This document shows positions 44,461-57,553 of a DNA stretch of 64,000 bases, piece after piece. The position numbers were made by a program, and so were the translations under genes. Under the pieces are notes generated by a model. That model made no database searches and was not told where the DNA came from. It saw nothing but the letters and a program-made list of their open reading frames with translations. The stretch's first letter is position 1. Every line of letters begins with the position of its first letter. Source of the DNA: Ricinus communis (Eukaryota; Streptophyta; Magnoliopsida; Malpighiales; Euphorbiaceae); the NCBI RefSeq assembly GCF_019578655.1, contig NC_063256.1, positions 26,150,342 to 26,214,341 of the forward strand, given 5' to 3'.

Positions 44461-45240
44461 ATCTTCAATGAAATTGGTATCTCTCTAGCCTACGACTCTC
44501 TTATCTTTTCCAATCCAAAGGAGAATCTATGGCTTCAAAATAGAGAGTTAGAGTGATGCATGATGCACGTGCAATGCACAAGATTAGAGGCTAGCAATAA
44601 AATCAAAGAGAAATCCCTCCGACCTTATTACTCCTACACATAGTTCAAGATGAGTCTATCTATCTTATGATTTTAGGTCTAGGCTTATTATCAAAAAGGG
44701 ATAATAAGTACCGAACGCACATGCCAATAACTCTCAAAGCAATGTAAAATAGACAAAGTGATGTTTTCCAATATAAGAATAAAGCCTATATATCTTTGGT
44801 CCTAAAGCCTTACATCACATGTTTTGGGCCAAGGGCTTCCAAGATTTGGGCTTAAACTCTTATAAGGGAAAATATCTGTAATAGCAAGTATTGGGTACCT
44901 AGGGGAAATTTATACTATCATTACCATGGGCTCAATCTTGGGTAAGGATAAAAGCTTCCACAAGTAAAAAAATATCCTTTCTTTACTCGTCTCCCCACTC
45001 AAAGGTCCATGTGATGAAGCAAATTTACTTATTACTTATGCGTAATGGTTAGCTTTGTCGTAATTCTAAAATTCGAATAAAGTCGAAGAACTACTAATCG
45101 ATGCCATCGATACTATAGGGACCAAAGTGCACAATGTGTGAAAATAGTGTAGTGATGCAAGAATATACTATTAAATGATAAAATTGAAAATAAGGATACG
45201 CTAGAATCAACTACTCTTATCCCTAGTAGAGTTGCCACCA
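44461..45240 (-). other. G2 untranslated leader and PBS
   Basis: Reverse complement matches G1 leader 215-664 and 2366-2700, uninterrupted here, which defines the cE insertion site. The PBS-like stretch TGGTGGCAACTCTACTAGGG adjoins the LTR at 45220-45240. No ORF. Confidence 0.75.
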
Positions 45241-48200
45241 TGGATGGTGGTTTCGGGCATGCACCCAAGTGTCTCTAGCGACTACGACATTGCAAGGCTT
45301 TTCAACCTAATTAGGAACATGCTAACTAGTCATAGAGAGTAACATAGAGAAAGGGAGTTGCTACCAGGGTAATTCTCCATGGCACTTCTACTAATTGAGT
45401 GGCATACTAGATTCTATAAGAAAGCTTTGCCACATCTAGAGATGGATCCATAAGCCAACTTCCTTATTTGTGTATCTCTAGTTTCACTTTTACTATTTAA
45501 TAGCCTATTGTAAGCGGCGGTTTCAGACGCACATCCAAGTGTCTTTAGCGACTATGGCACTGCAAGGCTTTTCAACTTAATCGGAAACACGCTAACTAGT
45601 CATAGAGACTATAGCAGAGATGGGAGTCGCCACCCGGGTAATTCACTAGGACACTCTTACTAATGAATGATATTTCTTGATTTCATAAGAAAGCTTACGT
45701 TACAAATCCATAAATGGATCCGGAAGCCAACTTCCATATTTGTGTATATTTATCTTTAATTTTATTGTTTAACGAGCTATTCTCTCTAAATGCAATAGTT
45801 ATATATTACATATCAAGCACTACAACATGTGAGGTCCACTTGAGTCTAGCTTAATTTATTAAAACCCAACCCATACTCAAAGTTATTAACCTAACTTACT
45901 AATTATGTATAAAGCCCACCTAATCTAGCCCAATTACAAATTATGCTTGGATTTTCAACCTTTAAGCCTAATGGACTACTTTTTATGAAAAGGCCCAAAT
46001 TAAGTGATCTTAGATCTAAATATGACCTAATTAATTTAATTAAAGCATGGCGAAGGTCCACTAAGTCTATGTTGATTTTAGAGTTTAAGCCTAATTACCA
46101 TTAATTTACTTAATGGACTATAATTTTCATGTCAGGTCCAATTGTAAAGCCTATGTCTATATGTCCAATTTTAATTAGACAATTATACTGTCATATATTT
46201 AACATCCATAAAAAATAAGGAAAAAAATAAAATGTAGAAAGTAAATCTAGCTATTACAACCCGCCTACAACTAAGAAAATTGGAAAGAAAACCCCTAAAA
46301 CTAAATTACAATATATAAAACCGCTAAAAATATATTAGAAACTAAAAAATTAGCCTAAAATCATGCACAACCTATCGGCTCAAGGTGCAGACCTGATCGG
46401 CTCAATGCAAAGCCAAATGAACTCTATATTGAGTCAATCGACTCTAGGGAACTTCGAGTGGTTTTCCTGCAATTTTCCTCGATTACTCACGCAGAGAGCC
46501 AATTTTCAGATGCACATAAGGTAAGAATTCAATTAGAATATGAAAACCCTAAAAAGGGATGTAAACCCTAATACTAAACTAATAGTAATCAAAGATGGAA
46601 TTCTAAGGTAGATCCCAAATTTTAATTATACAAGCTTAAAATCTAGTGGGAATATATATCACTTATATATACTAGTCACATACAAGATCCAATAAAATTA
46701 TATTATTAGATTCAAAACTCTATATGTTCTTAATATCATATTCAAGACCCAATAAAACCAGTAGATATATATTATCAGATTCAATGCCCAACAATTTATA
46801 AGCATGTTAATTCATAAGGAATCCTATTCTAATTGTTTAGAACACATAAAAAAAATAAACCAAAAAAAGACCTAATCATGTTTCTAAAATATAAAGTAAA
46901 AGAAAAAGTTTGTAAAGATGGGGATATTAATGGTCTTGATGTAAGGGAATCCTCAGGTTCACTGTTGGTTGTTGATTCTGCAAGTCTTAGGAGGTTAGTA
47001 AGTTGTTGAATCAAAGATTGGGAATCTAATTCTACTTTGGGTTTTAAGAAAAACTTCTATCATTCTTCATTGGGTTTCTTAATTTGGAGCTCTTTCTTAA
47101 TGGCTTGCTAAAAGCGAATGTTGCTAACCTAGACCTCGGGTGTATCAATCTATTTATAATAATAAGGTTAGGAAACCCTAGGAAATATAGATAATTATTC
47201 AATTATTTGGAAAAAATGAATTGTGATTATCCATTCTCTTTATTAGATTATTATCAAATAAAAAAGAATTAAATGTTTTGTATTCAAATAATTATCATTA
47301 AAAAAAACTTAAAATCCTAATAATTTTCATAAATACCTTCTAGAAACTTATTTTCACAAACTTTTGACGTTTTAGGTCGAAAATATACATGAAATAGCGT
47401 CAAATTCGAAAAAACAGTCAATCAACTTGAGCAAAGCCAATCGGCTTTGTGTAGAGCTGATTGGCTCAAAGGGGCAAAAGTTTCAAAAATTTAGCGATTT
47501 AGTCCCTATACTTATGAAAACAACCGTTTTATCCCTTAAACTTTATTTTTTCTATCAATTCCCATTATCAGGTATTCGCACCTCCTCAATCCCCAAGACT
47601 CAAGAAAGACAGTAACTTTCATCATCGGGTTTTCCATAATTTCCTCAAATTTGGAAAATGGATACTGACACCTATTCCCTATAAATGAAACAAAAGTACT
47701 TCTATATATCAAGCACTATAATATGTGAGGTTCACTTAAGTCTAACACATTTTAGCCCAATTTCCATTCATGTGGTTAGCCTAAGTTAACTACTCAATTA
47801 TGTATAAAGAGGCCCACCTAGTTTAACCCAATTATAAGTTATACTTTGTTTACCGAGTTTTTATCTTAAGTGGGCTACAATTTACATGCCAATGCCTAAT
47901 TCAATTATCATATTCTAACTGGGTCAAATAATTAATTAGACATGGCAAAGTCCGCTGAGTCTAAATAGATTTTATAATTTAAGCCCAGTTTACCAATATA
48001 TTAACCTAATAGGCAACAAATTACATGCCAAAGTCCAAACTTTAAACCCAAGTCTAAATCTCCATTTTATTGCATTCATGCAGCAAGTATTTGTCCATCC
48101 ATTCACAAAACATAAAACAAAATAAAAACAAACTATAGAAAGTAGCAAAACTAAATTATTACAACCATTTCCTACAACTAAATAACTTAAAGATGACTAA

Positions 48201-49794
48201 AAGAAAAGTTAAAATCAACAAAAAAAGCAAGAATCCTCGAAATCAGTGAAATGGGACAGGTTTTGGATGAACAGCTGATTCGGCTACATCACAAAGCCGG
48301 TTAGCTCTACATATAGCCGATCGGCTGTGCATAGAGTCGATCGGCTTTAGATTCTATTTAGGCTAGATTTGCTTAGTTTTTGTGCTCCACTATAATATTC
48401 TCGATGTTCATGCATGAAAATAAGTAAAAGGTAGTTAGATCATGCATAATACACATAAACAAACTCATTTTAATGACAAAAAATAAGACTTATAGTAAAT
48501 AAAGATATAAAATTCCTAAATCATGCATTTTGAATCAATTCATGCATAAGCTAAATTTAACCATTCAAGTACTTTAACCATTCAAGTACATTAACTATTA
48601 CTAAAGAAAGATAGATTTAACATATTTGCCTACTTGTGTGACTTATGAATTTAAAATCCAAGAAAAGAAAGTTATCCGTTTCAAAATTCAGGAAACATAA
48701 TCATAATAGAAACATGCAAAATCATGCTAAAACTTAATTCTAAACACATATAATATAAAAGATAATCATTGAAAGACAACTACATAAACGCTAACATGTT
48801 TCTAATAACATAGAAATTAAAGACAACAAAGAAATCAAAAAATAGAAGAGAGGTGATGATATGGCCTCAGATTATTACAGTATTATGTAGATCCTTGAGT
48901 CTCGGGTGATAAGGAGGAGGTTGAATCGAAAATAGGGTAGGAATCTAGAGTGTTTTAGAGTTTGTGTCTGATTTTGGGAATGTGTATTGTTGAAAACTTA
49001 CGGTCGTTCTGCTGAAAATTGCCAACCCCTAAGTGCAGGGTTTTCTTTTCTATTTATAGGAAAAGATTAAGGAAACCTTAAAGACTTGGATATACATTCT
49101 TAAATTGTTTGATAAATATTAATGACATAGTCATTTAACAAATCCATTGGGAAGGTATGTTTCCCTTGATCTTTAAAAGCTTAAAAAGTGGCATTTCAAT
49201 AGCTGATCCATCATGTTATCATAAAAGGAAAAAATATATAGGTGATTCATATCCAATAATCTTAATAAAATGAAAAATTTATTTTTGAACTTATCATAAG
49301 TATTAAATGATAAATATCGAATAAATCATGAAAAATCATTAAGTACTTGAATAATTATCAATAAAATATTCTATGAGACATATTTTTATTTATTTTGGCA
49401 TTTTGAAGTGAAAAATACCCGAAAACAACGTTGAATTCCAAAATTAGAGCCAATTGGGACTATGTAAAGCCAACAGCTCTACACAGAGTCGACCAGCTTT
49501 GGGTATAGCGGATTCAGCTGTACGCCGAGCCCATTGGCTCTAGGTTGGAAATCTTTAAGAAATTTATAAATTAACCCCTAAACTTTAGAATTTGTATTTC
49601 ACCTTGTAAACTTAATTTTTTTTATGAATTTAGTCTAAATTGATTTTATAAATTGATTTTTTATTCAATTATTCGCAACCCTAATTATGATTTGACTATC
49701 CTTAATTCCTCGAGACTCGAGAGAAGCAATAACTATCATCATTAAATTTTCCATAATTCCCTTGATATGTAGATCTGAAAAACGGGTGGTGACA
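45241..49794 (-). repeat. G2 5' LTR (H family), interrupted by a solo LTR
   Basis: On the - strand it starts TGTCACCACCCGTTTTTCAG (49794) and ends GAAACCACCATCCA (45241). The two pieces, 47676-49794 and 45241-45508, make about 2.4 kb net. It contains two clusters of AGCCGATCGGCT-type words (about 49445-49545 and 48270-48355). The leader and gag of G2 follow it directly, linking this LTR family to the G elements. Confidence 0.88.
45509..47670 (-). mobile_element. Solo LTR of H family inside the G2 LTR
   Basis: 2162 bp. On the - strand TGTCAGTATCC to GCCGCTTACA, with a perfect target duplication (CCTAT on the + strand, 45504-45508 and 47671-47675). Both flanks are parts of one older LTR of the same family, so this is LTR-in-LTR nesting. 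The palindromic GATCGGCT clusters appear at 46375-46450 and 47425-47475. Confidence 0.92.
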
Positions 49795-49913
49795 GGCTCA
49801 ATAATGATGTGATTATAAATCATCCAATTTAAAATGAAAAAATAAAATCTTTACTTTAATAACAAAACTTAAATTGTAAAATACCTAATTTTATTATAAT
49901 AATAATAATAACA

Positions 49914-49944
<31 letters not shown>

Positions 49945-50524
49945 TTATAATTATAATTATTATTATTATTATTATTATTATTATTGTTATTATTATTATT
50001 CATTTCGTAAGTGCGGGTGTTACAAGTCTACCACCCTTAAGGAGTTTCATCCTTAAAATTTTAGGATGAAATTTGAGAAAACTGTTCACATGCAAAAGTC
50101 ACCACGCTTCCACTTCACTCCTGATCACAAACAATTAAAGTGCAAATCTAGTTGTTGTTTTTGCTCTTTTATGTTACTATTTCTTGCTAATATATCATTG
50201 GTGACAAAAACCTTACACAAAAATATCACTATCTCGATCACATAGTTTATTCTAATACTAAACATGTTATGAGCTACAATTTCAACAACATATTAGTTCT
50301 CTATTCACAAATACATAACATTCATGCACAAGATCTCTTTTTGTCATGATTACTCTATTTTCGTACTTTAATTTCCTTAACATACCTCAACTAGTGATTA
50401 CCACCAGTTAAACCTCATTTCACTTATTTACGGATTCCACATCTAAAGTTAGCATACTTATAACTAACATGCTCCTATTTCATATTCCAATTGATATAAT
50501 TACTTACATAAGTCTTCACAATTT
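49795..50524 (-). mobile_element. Chromovirus-like (Tekay/Del-type) remnant
   Basis: On the - strand, about 500 bp of internal sequence ends AAGGATGAAACTCC, then TTAAGGGTGGTAGACT, then TGTAACACCCGCAC near 50023. A G-rich tract with GGTAGACT before TGTAACACCC is the usual PPT/3' LTR border of Tekay-type gypsy elements. The LTR part (down to 49795) is cut by the G2 LTR. 50100-50520 shows no readable ORF. Confidence 0.55.
49892..50000. repeat. AT-rich trinucleotide palindrome
   Basis: About 50 bp of (AAT)n followed by about 50 bp of (ATT)n around the perfect palindrome AATTATAATTATAATT (49943-49958). The left-arm interruption ATAACA (49908-49913) is mirrored by TGTTAT in the right arm (49985-49990), offset by one repeat unit. 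Could form one long hairpin. Confidence 0.9.
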
Positions 50525-52534
50525 GAGGGTCAAAACGATGATCTTCGCAAGTTCAGGACTAAATTGCAAACTTTTTTTAAAAATTTTGCTCTCTAGAGCC
50601 AATCAGCTCTACACAATGACGATTCGTGGTTTTCTTGATCCGATTTTATTAGCATTTTAACGTCCAAAATTCTATAAGGATTTTTATTGATAAATACGGG
50701 ATTATATTTGATTTTATCAGAGATAATCTCTAAAAACTAAAAACATATTGATATGTTCGTAGGGTTTCCCAAACCCTAGCTCTATATTTACATATTTAAC
50801 TCCTAGGTCTGGGGGAGCGAAGGATACCAATTCTAAGCTACAAATACACACATTGACTCTTAGAAACTTTTAGTAGTCAATACAGTTTTTGAGAAAAAAG
50901 TATAAAGAGTTGAGAAACTAAGAAAGAACTAAAAGAATTAGAGTTTTCTTGAAGAGAACGACATAAGCCTTTTCATATCCCAAGTGGCACTGGATCATCA
51001 ACCGATCTTCGATTCATGCATCATCGTCTCTTAAGACTCGTAGAACAACCAACTACGGTGATAACCTGAGGGTTCCCCAACATCATCATCATCCATATCA
51101 TCTCTCAAACCTGGTTTTTTTTTGCTTTCCTAGGAATATGATTAAGGTTATTTTGATTGAATTGTGTTATTTATATGATAAGAATGGTTTTTTTTGGATG
51201 ATTGCATGTTATAATATTACTGAAAATTAAATTTGATAATAAGAATTTCTTAGGAATCGAATATGATATAGGACATATAGGGTTTTAATTCTTCTATTTT
51301 CTTAATTATTAATAACATGATTAAGATGTTAGATTATATCTGTAATTCTTTAATAATGTGATAGTTAAATGTTTTACAAATTGCATGATCAAAATATGAT
51401 ATTTAGTCGTTTCTTATTTACTACTAGTCTAGATTTTTTAGGATTTGCATGTTTTGTTTAGGGCTTTCTTAGTTGATTCTATGTTCTTTTTATATTTTCG
51501 ATTTAATTTTACATGTTTTAATTGATTTCATGTTTCCTATGCATGTGCAATTGGCTCTAGAGCATCTGATCGAGGGAAGAACAGTCAAAAAATCGACTAT
51601 TAAAGCCCTAGAGCCGATCGGCTCAGTGCAGAGCTAATTCGGCTTTGCATTGAGCCAATCGGCTCTGCACCCCAAAACCTTAAATTTTAGCCATTTATGA
51701 ATTTTTGATGTATTTGTTAAGTTATTTACATTCTGTGCTTAGTTTTAGGTGTTTTTTTCTTTCCCTTTTTAGTTGTAGGCAGGTTGTAATAGTTAGGTTT
51801 ATTTTCTGCACCTTTGTTTTGCTTATTTTTATTTACTGTATGATTAAATAAGTGTGTGATTGATTAACTAAAATGGGGCACATAGACTTAGGCCTAAAAA
51901 TTGGATCTAGCATGAAAACCGTAGTCTATTAGCTTAATTAAGATGGTAATTGGGCCTTAATCTAAAATTCATGTAGACTTAATGGGCTTTGCCATGCTTA
52001 GTTAGGTTAGAATTATGCCATATTAGATTTAAAATCACTAAATTGGGCCTCTCTAAAAAAATAGTTAATTAGGCTTAACACGCTTGGTTATTCAAGCAAA
52101 ACTTTTAATTAGGCTAGGCTATATGGGCCTTGTACATAATTAACTAGTAAATTAGGTTAATAATTTTAAGTATTGGGCTGGGTTTTAACAAGAAATGGCT
52201 ACACTTAAATGGACCTCACATATTGTAGTGCTTAATTGTTTAGAAATATTATGTTGTATTTATAGGAAGTAGCTCGTTAAATACTAAAATTAAAGACAAA
52301 TACACACAAATAAGGAAATCAGCTTTCGGATCTATCTCTGGATTTGTTATGTAAGCTTCCTTATAGAATCGAGAAACGTCACTCATTAGTAAAAGTGTCA
52401 TGATTCCTCGAGTGCCGACTCCCATCTCTACGCTAGTCTCTGGGACTAGTGAGCGTGTTTCCAATTAGGTTGAAAAGCCTTGCAGTGCCGTAGTCGCTAA
52501 AGACACTTAGGTGCGCACCCGAAAGCGCCGCCCA
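50525..52534 (+). repeat. H-family LTR copy, + strand, start truncated
   Basis: Homologous to the G LTRs in + orientation from GGGTCAAAACGATGATC to AAAGCGCCGCCCA. It carries the perfect 14-bp palindrome GAGCCGATCGGCTC (51611-51624) among related words (51555-51670). The first hundred or so bases of the LTR are missing at the left. No PBS follows its end; another LTR copy begins instead. Confidence 0.82.
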
Positions 52535-53405
52535 TATAAAAGTTACTCCCTTTCTCGAGTCTCGAGAGATTGAGGATGGACAAATCCAAGTTAGAGTTGA
52601 TAACAATTGAATTAAAATTACTTTTCAAGAATCAATTCAAGACTCAATTGTTAGAAAAAATTAACTTTGAGGGATAAAATGATAGTTTTTGTAAGTTTAG
52701 GGACTAAATTGCTAAAATTTCAAACTTCTAGCCCACAAAGCCAATCAGCTCGGCATACATGCTAATCAGCTCCACACAGTATCAATTGGGTGATTTTCAA
52801 AATTGGACACTGTTTTATGCATGTTTTTTACTTAATACGTTGAAATTGGTAAAAAGAAGTTTCTAGAAGATATGTATGATAATTATTGAGACTTTAAACT
52901 ATATTTAATGATTTAAAGATTTTATTTTATTGAATATTAATCTGATAATGGAAAAGCTAATCGATTTAAATAATTAAGTATTTATTTGCTCCTCTAAGAT
53001 TTCCTAACCCTACTACTATAAATAGAATATGATATCCTAAGTCTAGAGTTAGCTACATTCATTAAGAAATAGACTAGCAACCTAGGAGAATTCACATATG
53101 TTCATTAAAGTATAGAGTTTTAGGAAACAGAAAGAGCAAGTCACTAAGAAAGAGCTTCAAATTAGGAAAGTATCTTTAGAATGACAAAAGATTTTCTAAA
53201 ACCTAGACAATACTGGATTTTCATCCAATCTTCAATTTAACCGCCTCATCATCTTTAGAGACTCGCAGATTTGCATACAACAGTGACAACCTGAGGGCTC
53301 CTTAAATCCAATATCATCAGCATCCCCATCTTCACAAACTAGTTCTTTTATTTTATATTTTAGAAACATGATTAGGAATGGTTTTTTTAGTTATTAATGT
53401 ATGAT
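52535..53405 (+). repeat. H-family LTR copy, first half only
   Basis: Starts at TATAAAAGTTACTCC, corresponding to about base 55 of the LTR at 53669, directly after the end of the previous LTR. Continues for about 870 bp with the GCCAATCAGCTC-type words near 52740-52770 and stops near ATGATTCACGTGATTAG. Remnant of a deletion or LTR-LTR recombination. Confidence 0.75.
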
Positions 53406-53668
53406 TCACGTGATTAGATTGGGTCTCCCTTGAAATAAGCGTAGTCCTCGACTCAATCAAGCATGATCCTTCAACCAATCAAACGTGGTCCTTTAATCAA
53501 GCGAGCATGGCCTCTACATCAAAGTCAAAAATTTACATCAGCTCAGTCTTACGAAATGTGGCTTCTATGGCTCAAAATCATATCCTTTTTATCGTATCCT
53601 TGATATTTATGCTTTATCTCAATTTATTTAAAGCTCTTTTGTATAAATCTCAATAAAGTAGGAGCAAT
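53406..53668 (+). other. Internal 3' end remnant of a G-type element
   Basis: About 260 bp of non-LTR sequence ending GTAGGAGCAAT just before an LTR start, so it probably is 3' untranslated region plus a worn PPT. It has three diverged direct repeats like TCAAGCATGATCCTTCAACC near 53446-53510. No ORF. Confidence 0.5.
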
Positions 53669-54385
53669 TGTCAACATCCATTTTCCAGATCCAGATATTA
53701 AGGGATTATAGAAAACCTTATGATAAAAGTTACTTCCTTTCTCGAGTTTGGGAGATTGAGGACGTGTGAATCAGAGTCAGAGTTAAGAATAATTGAATTA
53801 AAATTACTTTGTTAGAATCAATTTAAACTCAATTGTCAAAAAAATTAACTTTGAGGGGTAAAACGATAGTTTTAATAAGTTCAGGGACTAAATTGCCAAA
53901 ATTTCTTAAACTTTTTTCCCATAAAGTCAATATACTCTGCATCTAGCCAAATTGGCTCTACATAGAGCCGATTGGCTTAGCATAGAGCCGATTAGTTCTA
54001 CATAGTGCTAATTGGCAGATTTTCGAAATTTGACATCATTTTATGCATGATTTTGACTTAAAATATCAAAATTGGTAAAAAAAGAAGAAGTTTCTAGAAG
54101 ATATTTGCGATAATTATTGGAATTTTAAAACTATATTTAGTGATAATTATTTGAATTTTAATGATATTATTTTATTGAATATTAATCTGATAAAGGAAAA
54201 GATGATCGATTTAAATAATTAAGTATTTATCTGCTCCTTTAAGGTTTCCTAACCCTACAACTATAAATAGAATATAATATCCTAGGTCTAGGGTTAGCTA
54301 CATTTATTAAGAAATAGACTAGCAACCTAGGAGAATACACAGATGTCTATTAAAGCATAGAGTTTTAGGAAACAGAAAGAGCAAG

Positions 54386-55872
54386 TGATGAGCATAGTTT
54401 TACACATATTTGCTTGCATATTTTTGCGTATGTTCTTAGCAATTATTATGCTTTTATTCCCAGATCACCCATGTTTTATGTTCTTTTGCATTTCAGGAAC
54501 ATTTATAGGACCATCATCGGTGTTTAAGCAATTATAGATCAATACGTGCGGAAACGGACGAGAATTCATCAAGATCGGACAAGAGTCCGCGTTGCACGCA
54601 TTGAGCACGGCCTGAGTCAAGGCCGTGCTGACCATCACGGCCTAGACTCTGGCCGTGACCAACCATCAAAACTTAGTCTTCAAATCAATAGTTTGGGCAC
54701 GGTTTCCGTAGCCATCACGGCCTTCAGCACGGCCCGTGGTAGCCAACACGGGGAGAAACACGGCCGTGGTGAAACCCTACTTGGTGAGATCCACAGTTTC
54801 AGCACGGCACGGCCTTGAACACGGCCGTGCTGAGTTAAATATATAAGAAAAAAATGAGCTTTTCTTAAGAGGAGAGGAGAAAGAGTGACATTGAGCCCTA
54901 GTGGCTGGTTCGGTTTCTGCACAATACTGAGTGCGAGAGAGAGTTGCAGTGAGTAAGAATCCCGGAATCGTAAGATTCCGAGTGCAAAATAGTAGTGGAG
55001 CAATTCAAGAGGCAGTTTGGGAGATTAATCAAAGTGTAGATCCAGATTTGGAGCTGTTCATCCAATTCGAGAGAAAAGGGTGTACATGTTTTATTTTCAT
55101 TATTCTTTCATTGTAATTGATTTCCTAGATTGTTTTAAACATGAACATGTTTAGCTAGACTGATTTAATCCATTGGGATTTCTTTACTATGTTGGCTTGA
55201 TATTATATTGTTGGATTGTTTGAGTTGGTTTTGTATTCTTCTTGTTTTCAGTATGAATAAGATTATGCATTATTCATGAGACGTTGTGAATTGTGATGTT
55301 TAGATTGCTTTATGAGATTGAGAAATCCGTTTGGCAATTGGAACTTTGAATAACAAGAACTGGTTAATAATCACTTAGAGATAAGGATAATTAACTAGCC
55401 GGATTAAGAATTAACAAAGCTTAATAGAGGCGGATTAAAGCTTAATGCTAATTTAAGAATCAATCGTTAGGAAGAGATTCCAACTTTAGGTTATTAGGTT
55501 TAGGAATTCGGTTATCTCGAGAGAGAAACCGAATTGATTAAGAATAAATCCACGGGTAGCATAATTAGACTCACCGATCCTTTATCTTTTGTTCGGATGC
55601 CAACTAGTTTAGATTCCCTTTGGGTTTGTCTTCTTGTCTTGATTATTTCACTTATCAATTACTCCTGCATCTCCCTTAGAACTTAGCTCGTAGTTAATAG
55701 TTAGTTTAGAATTTATTCATCATCCATTTTAGGTTAATATAACAAAGAACAAAGAAGTAACTCTGGGCTTTCGCTTTCCCGAGGAATACGACCTTGATAC
55801 TCGCCATTAGTGCTAGACTGCATCGATAGGTACACTACCTTAGATTGTAGCTAACACGAGTAGCACACATCA
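54386..55872 (+). mobile_element. D6: solo LTR, family D, TGATGAGC subtype
   Basis: 1487 bp, TGATGAGCATAG to CACACATCA, perfect target duplication GCAAG (54381-54385, 55873-55877). Almost collinear with D2, with an extra CACGGCC-word pair near 54605-54660 and 54800-54830. Same orientation as the host LTR. Confidence 0.94.
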
Positions 55873-56073
55873 GCAAGTCACTCAGAAAGAGTTTTAAATT
55901 AGGAAAGTATCTTTAGAATGATAAAAGATTTTCTAAACCTTAGACAACACTGGATTTTCTCCAATCTTCAATTCAACCGCCTCATCATCTCTAGAGACTC
56001 GCAGATCAGCATTCAATGGTGACAACTTGAGGGTTTCCTAAATCCAATATCATCAGCATCCTAATCTTATCTC

Positions 56074-56589
56074 AGGGGAAGTCTTGAAAATCAATAGAAT
56101 CATCTACAAGCTTGATAAAAGGGACTGCAAATACTCGAGTAACCAAATATGCAAAAAGAGAACATAAGAAAATAAAGAAAAGTGTAAAAGAATAGAAAAT
56201 GCTAAATTGAAAACCGGAAGGGGCGGCTTAGGCAAAAATAGAGTCTGCTAAGTTGAAAACCTGAAAGGGCGACTTAGATAAAAGTTAATACATTAGCCTA
56301 CTAAATTGAAAATCCAAAAGGACAACTTAGGCAAAAGTTAAGGCGTAAAAGTAAGAAAAGAAAAGAGATTTGGCTGCTATATGCATGAGATTGTGTCAAA
56401 GTCAACTGTCATTGCACAAGTATCAATACAACTCCTAGGAAAAATTATTTAGTCCTTACATGCTTGAGTTATCTCTAGAATCATGCTTCCTGTGGTCATC
56501 ATGACTTTTAGGTCTCTAATATGCATCATTATCTCGATCTCTTTCCAACGACCATTAGGCTCAATGCCACTTGCTTCATTTTTTGAGTT
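56074..56589 (+). other. Fragment related to the G1 3' internal region, inside an LTR
   Basis: Not LTR sequence. Three direct repeats resembling CTGAAAGGGCGACTTAGGCA (56205-56340) and borders AACCAAAT / ATTTGG match the probable intron at 35695-35850. How an internal fragment came to lie between two halves of an LTR is unclear; recombination between elements is likely. Confidence 0.6.
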
Positions 56590-57553
56590 TTGATCATGTT
56601 TTTATCTCTTGTGCATGTTAAATCGGCTTGTAGGCAAGGGAGGATCGAGAAAACATGCAAAACCGGCTGTTACCAAGCCTTAGAGCCAATTAGCTCTATA
56701 CAATGCCGATTCCACTATCCGTTGAGTGGATCGACTCTGCACCAATTTTGGCCCTATTTTCAGATTCTTTATGCAATATTAGGCAATTTTTATACACTGT
56801 AATTTAGTTTAGTCATTTTTCTTAAGTTTATTAGTTATAAGAAGGGTTGTAATAGTTAGATTTACTGCTTTCTTCATTTTATTTTATGTTTTACTTTATT
56901 TTGATAATGACAAATAACTGTTATATGACTGTTAACTAAAATTAGACATCTAGACTTAGGTCCTAAAACTTGGACTTTGGTATGCCATTTATAGTCCATT
57001 AAGTTAACATATTGGTAAATTTGGACTTAAATTAAAATCCAATTAGACTTAGTGGGCTTTGCCATATTTAGTTAATTAATCAACTCACTTAGAATAGGAT
57101 CATTGAATCAGGTCTTGGCATGTAAGATGTAGTCCATTTAGGTTAAAAACTTGGTAATTAAAGCATAATGTTTAATTAGGCTAGACTAGGTGGTCTCTAT
57201 ACATAATTGGATGGATAATTAGGTTAATTATTTGATTGGGAATTAGGCTTAAAATAAGCTAGACCTAAGTGGATCTCACATACTGTAATGGATGCTTGTA
57301 TAATATACATTGTCGCATTTATAGAGAATAGCCCATTAAAAAATAAAATTAAATATTAAGATACAAAAATAAGGAAGTTGGCTTCCGGATCCATCTCTAC
57401 ATGTGGCGAAGCTTCCTTATGGAATCTAGTATGCCACTCAATTAATAAAAGTGTCTCGGAGAATTAGTTAGCGTGTTCCTATTAGGTTGAAAAGCCTTGC
57501 AATGTCCTAGTCGCTAGAGACACTTGGGTGCGCCCCCGAAATCACTGGCCACA

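Larger units (their letters stand above)
53669..57551 (+). repeat. H-family LTR copy, + strand, with nested D6 and an internal-region fragment
   Basis: TGTCAACATCCATTTTCC to ATCACTGGCCA. The LTR sequence is interrupted by D6 (54386-55872) and by a non-LTR piece at about 56074-56589. Palindromic words occur at 53945-54010 and 56690-56735. The tail 57380-57551 matches 1-214. Confidence 0.82.

Noticed and set aside
46800..50660. Short ORFs in the H LTR region (for example 46829-47014, 50469-50660)
   Set aside because: AT-rich LTR DNA with no conserved frame between copies.
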